The notes under the pieces were generated by a model. The model saw only the letters and a list, made by a program, of their open reading frames with translations. It made no database searches and was not told where the DNA came from. From contig CAZEWZ010000012.1 in assembly GCA_964516765.1 (NCBI GenBank), positions 1-50,269 of the forward strand: 50,269 nt of DNA, read 5' to 3'. The DNA is from CAZEWZ01 sp964516765 (GTDB lineage: Bacteria > Bacteroidota > Bacteroidia > Flavobacteriales > UBA7430). Position numbers and translations under genes: made by a program. Numbering within the stretch: position 1 is the stretch's first letter; each line of letters starts with the position of its first letter. Shown one piece after another: positions 1 through 9,781 of the stretch.

Positions 1-234
1 AACCATTTACAACTGCAATACAAGATCCATCATCTGTGTTTGCATCTGCATTGTAGTTAAGGGCTGATTCATCAGTACAACCATTTACAACTACAATACA
101 AGATCCATCATCTGTATTTGCATCTGCATTATAATTAAAGGCTGTTGTATCAGAACAACCATCTACAACTGCAATACAAGATCCATCATCCGAACTAGCA
201 GTTGAATCATAATTGAATGCAGTTGAATCTGTAC
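1..234 (-). repeat. Three 78-bp in-frame tandem repeats
   Basis: Units begin at 1, 79 and 157, each 78 bp (26 codons). They encode the GC-x-D...DDGSCI module of the partial surface protein. Units 1 and 2 are nearly identical; unit 3 is more diverged in its distal half. More units may lie beyond the left edge. Confidence 0.9.
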
Positions 235-688
235 ACCCGGAAGTTTGAGGAACTAAAGTGAATTCACTAATTATATTTAATCCATTAGAACTGAATAATG
301 ACGACCCTAATTGATATGTAACATTTGCCTCGTAAGTAATTTGATTGTATGTATTTAATGCAAAATATGTGATTTCTTCTCCTTCACTAAACCCATCCTT
401 TGATGGAGTTGTCGCGTCATCTCCCATAACGGCGATTTGAGTAGTTGAACCAGTCCAGGGGGTAATTCCACCACAGACTAATTCTCCCTGATCATCAAGG
501 TAAAATGCTCCCAATTCGTAACCAAAGTTTATAGCAGATCCATCAAGAGAAACTCCTTGCACGACATAGGTAGAGTTCACTCCAGTATTTATTTCTCCAG
601 CCCCAGTTGGCCATAAAAGTGTGTTTTGTCCAAAAGCTAACAGTGATACAAAAAATCCTAGAAACAGAGTTGATTGGTGTTTAGTCAT
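1..688 (-). CDS. Secreted surface protein with GC-x-D...DDGSC repeats, partial (C-terminus beyond left edge)
   Basis: An open frame starts with ATG at 688 and runs off the left edge, giving 229 residues without a stop. Residues 1 to about 22 form a signal peptide ending in a small-residue/Gln site (AFGQ). Residues about 25-150 form a beta-rich domain with the pattern G-x-E-x-G-A-F...GEL...GDDATT..DG...GE..TY, which also occurs near the C-terminus of the neighbouring giant protein. From about residue 151 there are three 26-residue repeats of the form GC-(T/S)-D-x-x-A-x-NY-(N/D)...DDGSCI, each with two Cys. Such repeats are common in large secreted Bacteroidota proteins and probably form disulfide- or ion-stabilised extracellular modules. 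The missing C-terminus probably carries a T9SS sorting domain (inference). A TAnnTTTG promoter lies just upstream. The specific function is unknown. Confidence 0.85.
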   Translation of the reverse strand, partial: MTKHQSTLFLGFFVSLLAFGQNTLLWPTGAGEINTGVNSTYVVQGVSLDGSAINFGYELGAFYLDDQGELVCGGITPWTGSTTQIAVMGDDATTPSKDGFSEGEEITYFALNTYNQITYEANVTYQLGSSLFSSNGLNIISEFTLVPQTSGCTDSTAFNYDSTASSDDGSCIAVVDGCSDTTAFNYNADANTDDGSCIVVVNGCTDESALNYNADANTDDGSCIAVVNG

Positions 689-715
689 TATTTCTTTTTC
701 TTGTTAATATTAGTT

Positions 716-723
716 CAAATATA
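716..723 (-). promoter_or_regulatory. -7 box TATATTTG of the partial surface-protein gene
   Basis: A perfect TAnnTTTG box on the minus strand, 27 bases before the ATG at 688. It directly abuts the U-tract of the upstream gene's terminator, so the -33 region would lie inside the terminator hairpin. No clear TTG is visible there. Confidence 0.55.
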
Positions 724-752
724 AAAAAAAAGGACACCCATTAGGGTGTCCT
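723..752 (-). terminator. Rho-independent terminator of the giant T9SS gene
   Basis: Perfect 9-bp stem (AGGACACCC 731-739 with GGGTGTCCT 744-752), 4-base loop, and on the minus strand a run of eight T (723-730 region). It lies 25 bases after the stop codon at 777. Confidence 0.9.
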
Positions 753-776
753 TATAGATTATTAATACAATTAGTA

Positions 777-3700
777 TTATTTAATTACATTGAATTTTCT
801 TAAAATTTGCCCTTTTGAGCTATTTATTTTGCATAAATAAACACCTTGGTTCAAATTAGAAACATCAAGTTTCACTGTATTAGGTCCTTTAGATAAATTG
901 AATGAATTTGATTGTACAGACTCTCCTATCAAGTTAAACACTTGAATATTTACTGATTCATCTAAATTCATATTTACCTCCACATTCAATTCTTGCTTTG
1001 CCGGAATTGGNNNNNNNNNNTTATAGAAGATGTATATACAACTTGTTCTAAATCTCCTATTTGATAAACTGCATCATGTTGGAAGGCATTAGTACCATTA
1101 ATCCATTCATTGACTACCAATGTTTGATTATTTTGGTATCGCTTATTCCAAATAGAGAATGTCATTGACTCACCTTGATTCAATCCATCCACTTTTTCTG
1201 TGGTTGCATCATTCCCCCATACAGTTAAAACTGTGGTTGGAATAGAATATACTGCTGACCCAATTAATTCTCCAATATGATTAAAAGCAGCAATCTCATC
1301 TCCTATAGAAGGGGTAACTTTCCAAGCATTTTCAGAGATTATGATTGTCATGTTAGAACCGGTATTTTTAGCATATTCAAAATGAGCTAAATTATTATTC
1401 GTCACATTTAATGCTTCTAATCTGTACGAATCATCATTTGAAAGATAAGTAAAAGTACCTGCTTCATTAGTTTTTAATTGGTAACCCTGTCCTGGCTCAA
1501 GATTTCCAATTCCATTGAATCCGAATTCTGGTAGGTATGCAGATCCAAGATAATCTTTAGCAATAATTAAGTTACCAGCATTATTAAGTTCAGCAAAAAC
1601 TCCGTCAGCTGGAGCAGCTTCCGTTCTAAGGTATCCAATCATATTCCAGCCTGCATCTAATGAAATAGCATTATCTTCTGGACTTGCATATGTTCCCATA
1701 ACATTTAATGTTGTTTCTTGCGTTGTTTTGATTTGGTAACCTTGACCAATTAAAACATCACCAACACCATTAAATCCAAATTCAGGAAGATATGCAGCTC
1801 CTAGATAGTTTTTTGCAATAATTACATTATCTATAATATCTGCTAAAAATGCATCCATTTCCATATTATCTTTTACCATATAGGTGGAGAACATTGACCA
1901 TCCAGAAGCTAGATTAATAGCTTGTTCAGAAGGACCATTGTCTGATTCATTAGATTCAACAGATAACGCAGCATGAATACGAGGAGTAAAGAACTCTTCT
2001 TGCATATCAACGAATGCTAAACCTTGCTCTTCACTCATGTCAGGATTTGAAAGCAATGCTAAACAACCCATAACACCGGCTGGTTGTCCTTGAAAAGCAC
2101 TAGCCATTGCATCGTAGGTCACATTATCCCACCATTGCCACGGAGCACCATTTACTTCCTCGAATCCACATATAGTAGGTGTAGCGGAAGGAGCAGGAGT
2201 AATCAATGGGAATAAACCAGGCATATCAGCATGTCCAGCAACTGCAGCATTCGCAGCACCGTCACCATTTCCATAAGTTGCGTCAAATAGAGTAGTAGAC
2301 ATTCCCGCAAAACAGTCATTGTTTCCAAGTTCTGTTGCTCTAGCGATTACTAATTCACCACCCATAGCTTCAATGACAGGATCATTGTTTACTGGTTCAG
2401 TAAGAACACCAACACTATATGGTGCAAATTCATCATTAATGTTTTGCATTGTAGCAATTGGAACTTCACCTTCTTCAATCCAACTTGTATCTAGCATTGC
2501 ACCACCGAAGTTAAATGCCATATCAATAGCATCACTGTATCCAGGGTGATTCGGAACACATAAAGGAACTTCAGTTTCAGGAGTTCCATCCATGTCAAGA
2601 TCCATCATAGTAGAACCATAATTAGATCCACCTAGGTTACCAAATATTGATTGAACAATATAGGGAATAGGCATTCCAAAAGTTTCTATTGTAGATTCAG
2701 ATGTATCTAAGAATTTAGGAAGAAGTATTTCAGAATCTTTATCAAGTGCAGAAAGTGCAAGAGAAATATATCCACCAGTACCGTCACCACCTACAGCAAA
2801 TTGATCACCAATTCCATAAGGGTTACCCATCTCTGCTGTTGTCATTCTCATGTATCTAATCGCAGTTCTTGCATCTTGTTGTCCACGATAAAAGGCTTGA
2901 GCCAAAGTAGAAGTTCTAACATCAGGATCAGTAGAAAGAGGGTTCCAACCTAAACGGTAATTTGCTGAAACAGCAACATATCCTTTCTGAGCTAATCTAG
3001 TACACAACTCAACAATGTTATTGTCAGATTTGTCACCTGTAGCTTGTCCATTGGCAATTGCAGGTAAGAATGTACCCGTATGAAGTAGTAACACAACTCT
3101 ACGATTTGTGTGATTGTCTCCTGTTGGCTCATATACATCCATTACTAGATTTTCCAAAGCTGGAGTTTGAGTAATGATACCAATGTTTGCACCATAAACT
3201 ACATTTGAGGTTACAGTTACATCATCAAACATATTATCTAGATATCTTTTTGGACCCAAGTCAAGTGCAGCAACAATACGAGGAGTAAAGAACTCTTCTT
3301 GCATATCAACGAATGCTAAACCTTGCTCTTCACTCATGTCAGGATTTGAAAGCAATGCTAAACAACCCATAACACCGGCTGGTTGTCCTTGAAAAGCACT
3401 AGCCATTGCATCGTAGGTCACATTATCCCACCATTGCCACGGAGCACCATTTACTTCCTCGAATCCACATATAGTAGGTGTAGCGGAAGGAGCAGGAGTA
3501 ATCAATGGGAATAAACCAGGCATATCAGCATGTCCAGCAACTGCAGCATTCGCAGCACCGTCACCATTTCCATAAGTTGCGTCAAATAGAGTAGTAGACA
3601 TTCCCGCAAAACAGTCATTGTTTCCAAGTTCTGTTGCTCTAGCGATTACTAATTCACCACCCATAGCTTCAATGACAGGATCATTGTTTACTGGTTCAGT

Positions 3701-6382
3701 AAGAACACCAACACTATATGGTGCAAATTCATCATTAATGTTTTGCATTGTAGCAATTGGAACTTCACCTTCTTCAATCCAACTTGTATCTAGCATTGCA
3801 CCACCGAAGTTAAATGCCATATCAATAGCATCACTGTATCCAGGGTGATTCGGAACACATAAAGGAACTTCAGTTTCAGGAGTTCCATCCATGTCAAGAT
3901 CCATCATAGTAGAACCATAATTAGATCCACCTAGGTTACCAAATATTGATTGAACAATATAGGGAATAGGCATTCCAAAAGTTTCTATTGTAGATTCAGA
4001 TGTATCTAAGAATTTAGGAAGAAGTATTTCAGAATCTTTATCAAGTGCAGAAAGTGCAAGAGAAATATATCCACCAGTACCGTCACCACCTACAGCAAAT
4101 TGATCACCAATTCCATAAGGGTTACCCATCTCTGCTGTTGTCATTCTCATGTATCTAATCGCAGTTCTTGCATCTTGTTGTCCACGATAAAAGGCTTGAG
4201 CCAAAGTAGAAGTTCTAACATCAGGATCAGTAGAAAGAGGGTTCCAACCTAAACGGTAATTTGCTGAAACAGCAACATATCCTTTCTGAGCTAATCTAGT
4301 ACACAACTCAACAATGTTATTGTCAGATTTGTCACCTGTAGCTTGTCCATTGGCAATTGCAGGTAAGAATGTACCCGTATGAAGTAGTAACACTACTGGA
4401 CGATTTGTGTGATCGTCTCCTGTTGGCTCATATACATCCATTACTAGATTTTCCATAGCTGGAGCTTGAGTAATGATACCAATGTTTGCACCATAAACTA
4501 CATTTGAGGTTACAGTCACATCGGCAAATACTTGGTCAACATATCTGACTCCAGATAAATCAACTTCACCATCTCCACCATTACCATCTTCTTCTCCTTC
4601 AACTTGCAATATAAAGGAAGGTACAAAGCTATTTAAGTCAGAGTAATCAGTTGACCCATTTAATGCGAGATTAAGTATAGGGTTTTCTCCATTATAAGGA
4701 AGTGGGAATGTTAAATCTGAGGGTATCCCTAGATTAGTTAAGTTTACTGTAACCAGAGCACTTAATGCCATTTCATATTCTCCTCCATACAAAGGTGTTC
4801 CATTGATGTTAACTTCTCCCCAAGCATCAGGTCCGAAAGTACAATCAGATGGAACGCATGTTGATGTCATTCCTTCGGGTGTGGAAACTGAAACAATTTG
4901 TGCTGAAACAAAGCCTAACGAAACATCATCTCCACCTATATTCATTGTGATTTCATCTGTTGAATAGAATGTAATCGATTCGTTATAGACATTTCCTACA
5001 GATGCTGAAGGAAGATAAACTGTTGAACTATCTTCGTTAAAAGTACTTCCCTCTGGAGCATAGAATCCTGCTTCAGGAGATTCACATGGTATTCCACCGT
5101 ATCCTAAACATTCTTCTGCATTAAATCCATCCTCAGCGAATAATCCAAAGCCATCAGGATATATACATCCATCTTGGGGAACATCATCACAAGAAGAATA
5201 AAGACAATTTAAGTTTCCATATTGATCTAATTGCTGAGCTGTCGCACTAGCATCATAATTTGATGCATTTTCATCCATACATCCAAGAATCTCAGCACAA
5301 CCTGGTGTTAATGAAGATGCAGTAATAGTTCCTGCATCACCTGCGGTAGCTGAGACATTTGCATTTCCACAGCCATCACCCCATTGCATACCCCATCCAG
5401 ACCAACCATCTCCTGCTCCGGTTACGGCAACTACATATTCAAAGGTTGTTCCTGGTGCTAGTTCTAAGGATCCTGTCCATACTCCATCTGCATCTGCATC
5501 TGAAAGTTCAACGCCCCAGCCAGACCAGCCATTCCACGAACCGTTTACTACTACACTTGGGTAGTCAGCACTCGGCTGATCAACTTCATTCATATCTACT
5601 GTAAATTCTACTGTAGCGGTTGTTGTTTCTGGTTCCGGCTCAGTAAAATTATCACATGTACCACATGTACCATATGTGTTTTCTACATTTCCTGATCCTA
5701 CAGTCCATTGTCTATTCGCGTAAGAATAATAGTCAGTAATCGGTGTACAATTCCAAAGGTCACCATTTCCATCACCATCTAAATCTGGATGTGGTGAATT
5801 AAGTAAATCTTCTTGAACACCATCTACTACCAATAAATATTCCATATTATCAGTTGGAGCTGGGGCAAAAGTAAACGTCCATGTTCCATCACCATTATCT
5901 GTTGCAACAGCACCTGCAGTTGGATCCCACTCCCACCAAGGGCCAGTCATTGCTACAGATGTAGCATCACTACATACTGTAGTTGTAATAAGTAAAGGCT
6001 CAGGCTCAACATATTGAATTACTGAAATAGAACCAATCATTCCATTTGCAGCATGCTGACCTACGGAACAATCGTAATCGTAAGTACCTGCAACATCAAA
6101 AGTTATACTTCCCATTTCTCCAGTTCCTTGAGTAGGAAGAGAGGAAACTTCAGCTGGATTGCCAAAAGAGTCACCAGTAATTGAGTTAGTAGCAAAGTTT
6201 ACATCATGTGTACCACCTTCACTTGTCCATGAAACTATATCACCTGTGCTAATTGAAAGCGAAGCAGGTGTGTAAGTATATCCAGGACCAACAATAACAT
6301 TATGCACTGTTTGTGCTAGTGTCATTAATGGAAATAGGGTAAGGGCTAAAGCCAATACTCCACTAAAAAAGTTCTTCTTCAT
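777..6382 (-). CDS. Giant T9SS-secreted protein: cupredoxin domain, duplicated hydrolase-like domains, type A sorting domain (contains a scaffold gap)
   Basis: I start it at the ATG at 6382, which opens a clear signal peptide (MKKNFFSGVLALALT..., cleavage near residue 24); upstream in-frame codons to 6505 look non-coding. Residues 25-123 resemble a plastocyanin-type cupredoxin with plausible copper ligands H59, C105, H110 and M115. Residues about 145-360 hold two Trp-rich modules resembling carbohydrate-binding folds, and 367-398 one GC-x-D...NY repeat. Residues 613-1045 and 1046-1478 are two almost identical alpha/beta-hydrolase-like domains in which the expected G-x-S-x-G elbow reads GDGTG, so the Ser nucleophile is absent. 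Two W-M repeats (about 1490-1660) and a domain shared with the neighbouring gene follow. The ten N at 1011-1020 break the frame; beyond them another frame continues as a typical T9SS type A sorting domain (PIPAKQELNVEV...) to the stop at 777. The protein is therefore about 1,870 residues long. Substrate unknown. Confidence 0.85.
1011..1020. other. Scaffold gap (10 N) inside the giant gene
   Basis: Ten N of unknown true length. The reading frame before the gap and that of the sorting domain after it do not match with exactly ten bases, as expected for an arbitrary placeholder. The gap hides the linker just before the sorting domain. Confidence 0.95.
1949..4546 (-). repeat. Near-perfect tandem duplication, unit 1,299 bp
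   Basis: Copy 1 in reading order spans 4546-3248 and copy 2 spans 3247-1949; every matching landmark is offset by exactly 1,299 bp (433 codons). By eye the copies are identical from 1976-3094 versus 3275-4393 (about 1.12 kb). They then show roughly seven substitutions in about 125 bp towards the 5' end of each unit before diverging fully. The duplication keeps the frame and doubles the hydrolase-like domain. Confidence 0.92.
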
Positions 6383-6502
6383 CTGAGGGTTTTTAAAGTT
6401 AATAAAGTAATAATTAATAATTAATAATTTTTTTGGTTCGTTAATAGAACAATCTATTATGTATTTTAACTTGTTAAAGTTATAACAATAAGAGGCGTAA
6501 AA

Positions 6503-6510
6503 CAAATATA
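6503..6510 (-). promoter_or_regulatory. -7 box TATATTTG of the giant gene
   Basis: A perfect TAnnTTTG on the minus strand in the 176-base gap after the TonB receptor gene. It implies a 5' leader of about 115 bases that is very A/T-rich. No convincing -33 TTG was found. Confidence 0.5.
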
Positions 6511-6558
6511 AGAATTGAATTGGTATGAATTAAGTATTTTGAATCTTTTATAATTTAG

Positions 6559-9500
6559 TTACTTTATATCAATTTGAAGAGATGCATAAATCATTCTACC
6601 AACTCTTGGTCCCCCATAAACTTGATAAGTAAAATTATTTAGGAGGTTTGAAGCACCAATCTTTAGTGTAGAATATATTGCAGGAATTGATTTATTTATC
6701 TGTGCATCTAATTGACTATAGGTGGGAACTAATCCAGTAAATTGAGGTGATCCCTCAAAAAGAAAACCTTCTACCCATTTATAATTAATACTAAATCCCC
6801 AATTTGGAGAATTGGGCAAAAGATTAATATCTCTTCCTGAAACACCAATATTATATTTATGTTCTGGTGTGTTATAGGCAGGAATAATTGGGTCATCAGT
6901 TCCACTTTTATTCAATTTATTATATGAGTAATTTGCGTTTAATGTAATACTTTGACTTAAGAAATAGTTAAGACCAATAGTAAAACCTTGAGTGGTGACT
7001 TTTTCAGAAGCATTTGCTGCAAGTCGATAGGGTTGAATTGAACTGTAAGATAAATCTCGATAATTATCTATGGTATCCCCGATAGCTTCAGCCCAGCCAT
7101 TGAGAATGTCTGTACTATCACTTACCATTGTCGAACCAAATCTAAATGAAGCTCCACTTTGGTATCCGATAAAATCTGTATACATACTAAAATATGCGCT
7201 TGCATCTACATACAGTTTGTTAAAAAGAGTGGTTCTATATCCTATTTCGATTGTTTTTACTTTCTCAGGTCGAATTGGAGTAATTTGTATTAGTCCTCCA
7301 AGAAGTGCATTAGGATTGACATATTCTCCAATAAAATACTGCTCTAAAGAATCGATATTTGCAAAGTATTGGTCGAATCCAAAGCCATTTAAATTTCCGA
7401 GAAGAATTCCACGTCCTGCATCATAATTTAGATATTGATCTGTAAGTGTGGGATTTCTAATTGCTGATGATAGTGAAACACGTATTACATCTTTCTCTGT
7501 TGGAGTATATACAATTGATGCTGCTGGTGAAATCAGATAATTAAAGTTTTGATTTTTATCCATTCGAACAGATCCTGCCAGCTTAAGAGTTTCGCTAAGA
7601 AAATCTCTATTGAACCCCATGTAAACTCCAAATTCCTTGTTAGTTATATTTATATCTTCCACAATTGTATCAACGGTGAATAAATATGTACTGTCAATAA
7701 GTTCAACAAATTCAGGGAGGAATGGATTAGTACTAATATTTACAAGAGTGGTATCGAAGTTAATTATTTGATTTCCCTGGTCATCTAAAGTATAGTTCTT
7801 TTCATAGCTTTGTATGTACCCATCATCAAATATACTTCCATTTGAGTTGGGAGCATACATTCGCGCATTCGCTCCAATTACAAATTTATTAAGCCCTACA
7901 TCAAATTTGTATTCTGCATGAGCATGATACAATTTAGATCGGTCATAAAACATGGTTCCTCCCACTAAGTTTCCTTGTTCATCGTATCTTGTCTGACTGG
8001 TTATTTCATCGAATGCTTCTTGGAATTCTGGAGTTCCAGGGACCAAAAAGCTATTTCCAAACTGCCCTACATATGAGTCCAGGTATTCTTGAGTTTCTTG
8101 GTGAAATCCATCAAAAAGCTCGGGATTATCGACTAATATTTCATTCATATCTGTATACCAATTTTGATATGCATTTGGAATTCCAATAGGGAGACCATTA
8201 TCGTCGATTAATGTTTCACCTGAGACCGGGTCTGTTTCAAAAAAAGGAATATCAAGAACATCAATCCATCCAGGGATTTCTAAGATTTGAGGAATGATAC
8301 TTTGAGTCCAATATCCACTGTATTCTTCACTAAATTTTTTCTTACTCATTTGCATATTTTGAAGAGTAATTGCAGTCGCGACGGCATCATATGAGTTACC
8401 TGCGTCTTCGTGTGTTTCGTAAACACGGATAAAAAATTTATCTTTTTGCCTAAATTCTATCCTGTTTTGAAAAAATTGTAAATCATTTAAACTATAACGA
8501 TTATCTCCTTGGTAAACAGTAGTTCCATTACCATAATTAGTGGCATAGATTAATTCAGTTTTAGAGGTAGGTTTAAAGAAAAATGCTGCATTCATCTTAG
8601 TATTCTCTGTGTCATAATTTACTAAATCCTGTTCTCTATATCCTGGTCTGTGGAAACTGCCAAGACCCGGAGCTAGAGCGAAATTACTGAATGAGGAATA
8701 TTCTTCATCTCCATAAATATTCACAGCATCATATCCTCCTGGATTAGATGAGATTGTCGGAGAATCGAAGGCCTGGTCATAGTTATTGGCTACCCAGTCA
8801 GAAGCAGTCATTCGGTAATAGTTTAATTTGTATCCAAACTTATCTTCACCATCTTTATTTTTTATGCTTTGAGCCCAACGAAAAGAGAGTTCATTTAAAT
8901 TTCGAGCCCCACCTTTCACCTGGGCTGAAAAACCAGGAAATTGAAAGGGATCCTTAGTTTCCATACTAATTACACCATTAAAAGCGTTTGGCCCATAAAG
9001 AGAAGAATTTGCTCCCACAACAATTTCAACTTTTTTAAGATCAAGTTCAGATGATCCTAAAAAATTACCTAAGGAAAAGTTTAAACCAGGAGATTGGTTG
9101 TCTACTCCATCAATAATTTGAAGTGACCGAACAGGAGATGTAGAATTAAATCCCCTAGTGTTGATAATTTTGAACCCCATACTTGCCGAAGTAACATCAA
9201 CACCTTTGAGTGCCCCAAGACCTTCATAAAAACTAGCTGCTGGAGTTTCTTTTATAGCAATGACATCCATGGATTCCACTGTTATGGGAGATTGTTTTTG
9301 TTTTTCTGTTAGTCTAGAATCAATGATTGTAATTTCGGAAAGAATCATTTTATCTTCACCCAGATAGACTTTTATGGCGGAGGTTGATTCTACCTTAATA
9401 ATTTTTTTTTCGAATCCGATAAATGATATCTCAATTTCTATTGGCAACCTTTTAGATTCAATCTGAAAAAACCCATCAATATCAGTCATTGTTCCTAAAC

Positions 9501-9645
9501 CACTTTCAGGGATAATTACATTTGCACCTATTAAAGTTTCCCTTGACTTTTTATCATAGACAGTTCCTTTAATAATATTTTGTGAAAATAATGGACTCAA
9601 TGTAATAAACAGAATGGATATTAGTAAACATCTTTTTGAAGTCAT
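6559..9645 (-). CDS. TonB-dependent outer-membrane receptor with N-terminal CarboxypepD_reg-like domain
   Basis: 1,028 residues. Residues 1-22 are a signal peptide ending LFSQ. Residues about 25-100 are a CarboxypepD_reg-like domain (IKGTVYDKKSRETLIGANV then G-T-x-T-D-x-D-G-x-F), a hallmark of Bacteroidota TonB receptors. A plug domain follows at about 115-235 (IDGVDNQSPG; VEIVVGANSSLYGPNAFNGVI), then an amphipathic beta-barrel to the C-terminus. It should import a large or scarce substrate across the outer membrane using TonB energy. No SusD partner is adjacent, so it is not a classical SusCD pair. It lies directly upstream of the giant surface protein on the same strand, but each gene has its own promoter box. 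The substrate cannot be read from the sequence. Confidence 0.93.
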   Translation of the reverse strand: MTSKRCLLISILFITLSPLFSQNIIKGTVYDKKSRETLIGANVIIPESGLGTMTDIDGFFQIESKRLPIEIEISFIGFEKKIIKVESTSAIKVYLGEDKMILSEITIIDSRLTEKQKQSPITVESMDVIAIKETPAASFYEGLGALKGVDVTSASMGFKIINTRGFNSTSPVRSLQIIDGVDNQSPGLNFSLGNFLGSSELDLKKVEIVVGANSSLYGPNAFNGVISMETKDPFQFPGFSAQVKGGARNLNELSFRWAQSIKNKDGEDKFGYKLNYYRMTASDWVANNYDQAFDSPTISSNPGGYDAVNIYGDEEYSSFSNFALAPGLGSFHRPGYREQDLVNYDTENTKMNAAFFFKPTSKTELIYATNYGNGTTVYQGDNRYSLNDLQFFQNRIEFRQKDKFFIRVYETHEDAGNSYDAVATAITLQNMQMSKKKFSEEYSGYWTQSIIPQILEIPGWIDVLDIPFFETDPVSGETLIDDNGLPIGIPNAYQNWYTDMNEILVDNPELFDGFHQETQEYLDSYVGQFGNSFLVPGTPEFQEAFDEITSQTRYDEQGNLVGGTMFYDRSKLYHAHAEYKFDVGLNKFVIGANARMYAPNSNGSIFDDGYIQSYEKNYTLDDQGNQIINFDTTLVNISTNPFLPEFVELIDSTYLFTVDTIVEDINITNKEFGVYMGFNRDFLSETLKLAGSVRMDKNQNFNYLISPAASIVYTPTEKDVIRVSLSSAIRNPTLTDQYLNYDAGRGILLGNLNGFGFDQYFANIDSLEQYFIGEYVNPNALLGGLIQITPIRPEKVKTIEIGYRTTLFNKLYVDASAYFSMYTDFIGYQSGASFRFGSTMVSDSTDILNGWAEAIGDTIDNYRDLSYSSIQPYRLAANASEKVTTQGFTIGLNYFLSQSITLNANYSYNKLNKSGTDDPIIPAYNTPEHKYNIGVSGRDINLLPNSPNWGFSINYKWVEGFLFEGSPQFTGLVPTYSQLDAQINKSIPAIYSTLKIGASNLLNNFTYQVYGGPRVGRMIYASLQIDIK

Positions 9646-9663
9646 TTTTTATAAAGTTTGAAT

Positions 9664-9671
9664 CAAAAATA
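9664..9671 (-). promoter_or_regulatory. Promoter -7 box TATTTTTG of the TonB receptor gene
   Basis: Perfect TAnnTTTG on the minus strand, 18 bases before the ATG at 9645, with a TTG about 16 bases further upstream. Confidence 0.55.
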
Positions 9672-9781
9672 GTAAAATTATACTCACCAAGAAATGGTGG
9701 TAGAAATTGAGGTACAATACACTGATTTATTATTATTTAATCTATGTATTAAATCTTTATTGGTAGTATTAAGCTGTTTAC

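Noticed and set aside
1..234. Possible CRISPR-like array (78-bp periodic repeats)
   Set aside because: The repeats are contiguous, without spacers, in frame, and encode a known type of Cys/Asp-rich extracellular module.
986..1020. Apparent frameshift or pseudogene at the end of the giant protein
   Set aside because: The break coincides with a ten-N placeholder gap; the sorting domain resumes in another frame, so this is an assembly effect.
2319..3848. Two identical 76-codon plus-strand frames (2319-2549 and 3618-3848)
   Set aside because: They are antisense to the giant gene and identical only because each lies in one unit of the 1,299-bp duplication; no start signals or protein features.
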